Origin: Pezicula radicicola
Taxonomy: Eukaryota; Ascomycota; Leotiomycetes; Helotiales; Dermateaceae
Direction of reading: 5' to 3'
Length of the DNA: 64,000 nucleotides
Assembly (NCBI GenBank): GCA_003008705.1
Contig: PDUO01000005.1
Coordinates: 313,997 to 377,996 of the forward strand
This document shows, one piece after another, positions 59,942-64,000 of the stretch (position 1 is the first letter of the stretch; each line of letters begins with the position of its first letter). The position numbers and the translations under genes were made by a program. The notes beneath the pieces are model-generated. The model worked only from the letters and a program-made list of their open reading frames with translations. It made no database searches and was not told the DNA's origin.

Positions 59942-61023
59942 ATGATCTCAACTCTTCAAACTGCGGTACTGTCTTTAGACGCTGTCGACAGCGTGTGCAA
60001 ACAACATCTACTACCGGAACCACAAATCAGGGATATTATCAAGAAGTTCTTACACCAGTGCGGCCTTGTTTTCCCAGTATGTCCTAAACACGCCGAGTTC
60101 AAGGCTTTATGCATCTCCGAAGCAATTGTTCGAGGATATATCACCGCCGAGAATAATGTTTTTAAACAATTTATTGACGCCGGCGTGTCCATGGCCTGCA
60201 ATGCATATCCGCATCAATGCAAGACTATCCAAATATATATCTGTCTCTACACGGCCTTCCTCGTATATCTTGACGACATGTTCCAGAACGACATCAACGC
60301 GGTCAAGGAATTCAATCACAGATTTATTACTCGTCAACCGCAGAAGCGAGAGCTCCTAGATCACTTTGCATCGCTGTTACTTGAGATGTCCTCTATCTTT
60401 GGGACGATTCCTGCCAATTTGATGATTACATCGACGTTGAATCTCGTCACGGCTTTATCGCTTGAGTATGAACTTAAGGATATAAAGGTACGCAATTCTT
60501 CTATATTGGATTAGTATTTGTAGTTACCTAACTTCTCTTCAGCTTGAAACTTCTGCATATCACTATCCCACTTTCAGTCGAGTTATGTCCGGTGCTTCAG
60601 AGACATATGCCCTTTTCATTTATCCGCCCGAGGTGGCTTTGAGGAAACACCTCCAAGCATTACCAGATTGTGTGGTCTATATCAACAACGGAAAGTAAGT
60701 TTCATCTATAAATATCCTCCAGGCCGGTAGTTATGCTTCATAGCGGTAGCTGACATTAATATAGTGATATTTTATCTTTCTACAAAGAGGATCTCTCAGG
60801 CGAGACTACTAATCGAGTCTACATGCTTGCACAATGTCGAGGAGTGAGCCAAGAGACTGTGCTTCAGGAGCTTGTAGATGAAGCGGTTGAGTCTCATAAG
60901 CGAGTCTTTCAGATTTTAAAGGGTGATAAAGCTGCTTATGACGCTTACGTTTCGTTTAGTCAGGGGTATATTGGGTTTCATGCGGGACTTAAACGGTATA
61001 AATTAGATGAGCTGAAGTTATGA
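59942..61023 (+). CDS. Trichodiene-synthase-like sesquiterpene cyclase (TRI5 family)
   Basis: Predicted class I terpene synthase of 318 aa that would ionise farnesyl diphosphate and cyclise it. Exons are 59942-60487, 60543-60694 and 60765-61023, all in phase. The Asp-rich metal motif is DDMFQND (residues 111-117) and the NSE triad is NDILSFYKE (233-241), the first Asn being made across the second splice. Helices around these (YICLYTAFLVYL; GVSQETVLQELVDEAVESHKR) match the TRI5 fold, while the length (about 320 aa) is shorter than true trichodiene synthase (about 370-390), lacking the long C-terminal tail with DRRYR. So it is a relative, and its product is not known. No P450, transferase or transporter lies next to it in the window, and AT-rich decayed sequence flanks it on both sides. 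The ATG at 59942 is preferred over open upstream sequence that lacks an ATG. Confidence 0.85.
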
Positions 61024-62096
61024 GATTATAGTGGCAAGATGCTCTAGACTTGTTTTGTCTCTATTTTCCTTCTTTTATTAGGACGAGGGTAGGTGGGAGA
61101 ATTCTTTGTTAGAACTAGTATATATGACACCTGCCTTGAAACTGAAGACGCTTGGGATTGTTCTTGGGATGGTAGAGACGGCGCTCGCACCTATCCTATT
61201 TATGAGATAATTCACATACGGAGTAGTTTTATTAGAATATGAGCAACTCAGCTGTAATGAAGTCTACAATTTGAACACCTCACCTTCATGAATCTCTACC
61301 TGTAATTGAGGGTGGCAGGGGTTAATGTCGCGAGAGGCCGTGGCCTGTGGTTGTTAATTAAAAAATTGTAATGGACTGACTTTTGCAATAGAACTCGATC
61401 GAAAAAATGAAAATTCACGAATTTAAGCTCTGATAAAATCCCATATTTTTAGAAGCTCTTGTCATTGACCTTATACTGATACCGATTACAGGACTTGGTT
61501 TCCGAATCACCTTATATAAACCTAGGCATCTGCCTCAGATTTCTCGGTTAAGTGATGACATGCTTGAGCATGTGGTAAGTTTTCGTACCTGTTAATGGTT
61601 CTTCTCTTTGTAACAGACAAATAATTAACTCACTAGATATATTTCGTGAACACTTCTCACTCACTCTTCTATCTCGCTAATTAAATAAAGTCCTTCAATT
61701 TATGGTTACTGTTTAGTGATTAGACTTCTTTTCTATCTAGTATTGGCCTCTCTTATAACATACCTCTTAAGTTTAGGGCAGTGATAACTCTAATTCTGCG
61801 TCTGTCTATAGCCCTTAATCCGACTTTGAATGCTGTTCTTAAAGGCATTAAAGTTATTTAGGGAATCAGGATATCAGGGGTGCGATCACTTAGGGCTGTA
61901 TAATCTAAGGAGTGCAACGAGTGTATTTGATTTTTAACCGCCCTTCAGTAACCATTTACCGTGGCTACGGTAGCATAAATAAATATGAAAACATAGTTGT
62001 CCACTTGTAAAATGTCACACTACATCGCATTCCACCTTCCATCATATCCTATCAGCTCAGCTACATCTCTACTACTCCCATTGCAGCTCCGATAAA
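61024..62096. other. Intergenic AT-rich region
   Basis: No gene seen. Contains a TACGGAGTA motif at 61217-61225, about 200 bp past the terpene synthase stop. Short frames only. Confidence 0.5.
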
Positions 62097-62625
62097 TCAC
62101 ACGAGAAAGCTTGTGTGGATTTCCGGAGTTGAGCAAGGGCGAGTGTTATTTAGGCATCGAGAGTAAGAGTTGCATCCGGTTTCACTGAAGACGCAGGAGT
62201 TAAGTCCAGCGGTAAAAGCGCCCACGCTGCAGGTGGAGTCGGAATAGACGGTAACTAATAAGGCTCGGTCGGCATCAGTATCAAATACTATTCCCACTAC
62301 CAATTCAAAATAAAACAACAAAAAGCAGGTTTGCTCTGTTCCTTCGATAGGTTCTCCTACAACTAATAGAGAATCCCAAAACAAGAAAACACCCTGAAGA
62401 AAGAAATAAGTGTTTGGTTTTACATACCACTAGCCCCGGAATCAAGACCCGTTGTCTGAGCACTCTTGATTCCACCTAGCTCATGGAATGCACCATCAGC
62501 CGCAACGGTTTCTGAAGAGCAGCTCCTTGGCAGTTATCTTAGTTACAAAACAGGATTGTGGTATTTGAGGTGATGTAGGTGGCGCAGAGGCCGGCGATAA
62601 GAAAGAGCTTCGTGAAAGTCTGCAT
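62097..62625 (-). CDS. Possible small secreted Cys-containing protein (model uncertain)
   Basis: An ATG at 62625 in good leader context starts a likely signal peptide (MQTFTKLFLIAGLCATYITS). That frame stops within 26 codons. Further on, a second coding-like block (ETVAADGAFHELGGIKSAQT, about 62508-62428) can be joined in phase by a GTATGT...AATAG intron to a final block ending at 62097, which carries five Cys (STCSVGAF, LNSCVF, TGCNSYSRC, RPCSTPE). I could not find a clean splice joining the signal-peptide exon to the second block, so there may be a small frame-breaking change, a missed micro-exon, or a wrong start. Small secreted Cys-rich proteins are common effectors in plant-associated fungi, but nothing here shows that role. 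Confidence 0.4.
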
Positions 62626-63934
62626 TTTTGCGGTTGTTGGGTTTCAGACGGTGATATTTTTGGTTGGTGGGACTGGATAGGGCGTTGTTAGTTATGAGAG
62701 AGAGAGACATTATGAGATGGAGGTTTGATGAGACGATTCTCGAGACAAATAGTGTTGGAGATACGTACTATGTGTTGAGTATTGTGATTTGGAGGTATGA
62801 CTGACTTTCTTAAGGATGATTTGAGTGCTTGAGATAATGAGAGAAGAAAGAGGGACATAGAATACACTTTCCTTCAGAACTAAACGCGTCAGCGAAGGAA
62901 CCACCTCTCATGTTCCTTTTCCTGCTCTCTCATATTTAGAACAGATTCTGGATGTTCTATTTCTTCTTCCAGGATTTACACGAGCAAAAACCATGTTCTA
63001 TTCTACTCTTCGGATATCTGTAAGCTTACTCTCAACGTCACCCAGCTCCAATTGACCTCAAAAGAGCTGCTAAATGTAGATCCTCGTCGAAGTGGAGCCA
63101 ACAACGACACAATAAAGTAAGACTGATGGTGATGTAGGTTCGTTCTTTGCAGCATATGAATAAAGCTCGGATCGTTACTCCACTCCAATAGCCAACCACT
63201 CCGCCAAGTAACCAGATCCACAAAAATAGTAAAGATCGCTAATAACTATCTATAGTTGAATTTACCCCCTCCGGATACCTTTAACGCTTCTCGCTCATTC
63301 CAGCTATATTTCCGGTATCTTCAAGGGTACAGTTGATGAGAATATAGTGAACGTACCTTCTTAGGTATCTAGATTATTCTTGATACCATGCTCGTCTACG
63401 TCCTATGTAGGACGAAAATCCTCAAAGAGTAAATCTTTCAGTGCGGGGAATCCTGTAAGCCATGCCCGAACTCATGTCGATCACCTTCGAGAACATAAGT
63501 GCCATACTAGCTCTCTCATAAGCATATCGCTTGCGGGGGGTTGCGGGAGTGCCCGGCAAACTAAGTTATTTGAGTGGTCAGATTATCTATATAGACTCCA
63601 CTAGAGTGTTTCAGCACAATAACCTATTGTAGAATAGCACGAATATGTCCCATGAATAGAAGCAGTATAGCCTACCGTGTGGAAGACTTTCAAGGCGGCC
63701 TTAAGGCAGACAGGCGCGTTGGCTTTCAAAGACCAATGATGAGACCTCGCTAAAGCAATAATATTTCTATAAGCCTGACCAAGGATTAAGTCGCTTAAGG
63801 TTTTCAATGTTGATGCGCTAATACACGTAAATCCCGGGTATCTATAGATCAGATACCAAACTCGATGTGGAAAGCAAAAGTAGCACAAGTCTTAATCACT
63901 AAGTTAATCATAGTAACTGAAATTACTAAAGAAC
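62626..63934. other. Intergenic, no gene seen
   Basis: Promoter side of the putative secreted-protein gene, then mixed sequence. An open frame of 95 codons at 63601-63888 (-) has no family features. Confidence 0.45.
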
Positions 63935-64000
63935 CTAAGCCTGGCTCTGAACATTACCACCACTATAATATCCACTAGCAGCAGCAGCAGGAAGAGTATA
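63935..64000 (-). CDS. 3' end of a gene running off the window (partial)
   Basis: The last 66 bp read on the minus strand as an open frame ending in TAG at 63937-63935, with tail YTLPAAAASGYYSGGNVQ. Four GCT/GCA-type Ala codons and Gly/Tyr/Ser content suggest the C-terminus of a secreted or wall protein. Too short to classify; may be chance. Confidence 0.3.
   Translation of the reverse strand, partial: YTLPAAAASGYYSGGNVQSQA

Noticed and set aside
63601..63888. 95-codon Cys/His/Tyr-containing open frame on the minus strand
   Set aside because: No signal peptide or domain; composition fits non-coding sequence. Could be a repeat fragment.
1..64000. tRNA, rRNA genes and CRISPR arrays
   Set aside because: I looked for A/B-box pairs and for regularly spaced direct repeats on both strands and saw none. 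CRISPR is not expected in a fungus. A tRNA-scan run would be the deciding test.

Overview
This is a stretch of a filamentous ascomycete (Pezizomycotina) genome. Genes are split by short introns of about 45-75 nt with GTRNGT-like donors and occasional nearby CTAAC/CTGAC branch sites. Gene families are typically fungal: Zn2Cys6 regulators, a PDR/ABCG transporter, DUF3405, a UstYa-type DUF3328 protein, a TRI5-type terpene synthase, a GH3-PA14 beta-glucosidase and kexin-site repeat proteins. AT-rich gene-poor stretches carry decayed reading frames and a terminal-repeat element whose two ends differ only by transitions, as expected under RIP. A Leotiomycete is my best guess for the lineage, but that is inference. 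All exon models below were built by hand from splice sites and reading-frame continuity.

Left part (1-24 kb): a Zn2Cys6 factor (256-2187, +), a secreted class-3 lipase (3561-4938, -), a cytosolic-type GH3 beta-glucosidase (6126-8810, -), a UBR7/Mlo2-type ubiquitin ligase (9532-11440, -) and MCM2 (11912-14560, +). The last two share a divergent promoter with a cluster of ACGCGN (MCB-like) boxes. An 11-exon full-size PDR transporter (14918-20111, -) lies head-to-head with a 12-exon Zn2Cys6 factor (20888-23622, +), a usual arrangement for a pump and its regulator.

Middle part (25-49 kb) is mostly housekeeping: F-box protein, four-TM membrane protein, HAD hydrolase, ribosomal protein L5 (exon 1 is only the ATG), a 1,204-aa LRR protein with a PP1-docking-like RVAF, another Zn2Cys6 factor, an adenosine/adenine deaminase-family enzyme, an SDR and a RecQ helicase. 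A perfect 46-bp inverted repeat lies at 32543-32662.

Right part (49-64 kb) looks accessory. It holds a DUF3405 membrane-anchored protein (49182-51714, +), a UstYa-family protein (52340-53448, -), a RIP-marked 427-bp terminal-inverted-repeat element (54064-54490), and a secreted Tyr-Gly repeat pro-peptide with Kex2 sites (56145-56549, +). These are followed by decayed sequence, a lone sesquiterpene-synthase-like gene (59942-61023, +), a possible small secreted Cys-rich gene (62097-62625, -) and the tail of one more gene at the right edge. The most interesting idea is the adjacency of a UstYa-type enzyme and a Tyr-rich, kexin-processed repeat precursor, divergent and with only the small mobile element between them. 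This is the layout expected of a small fungal RiPP (dikaritin-like) locus, though here it lacks the usual tyrosinase and second UstY gene.
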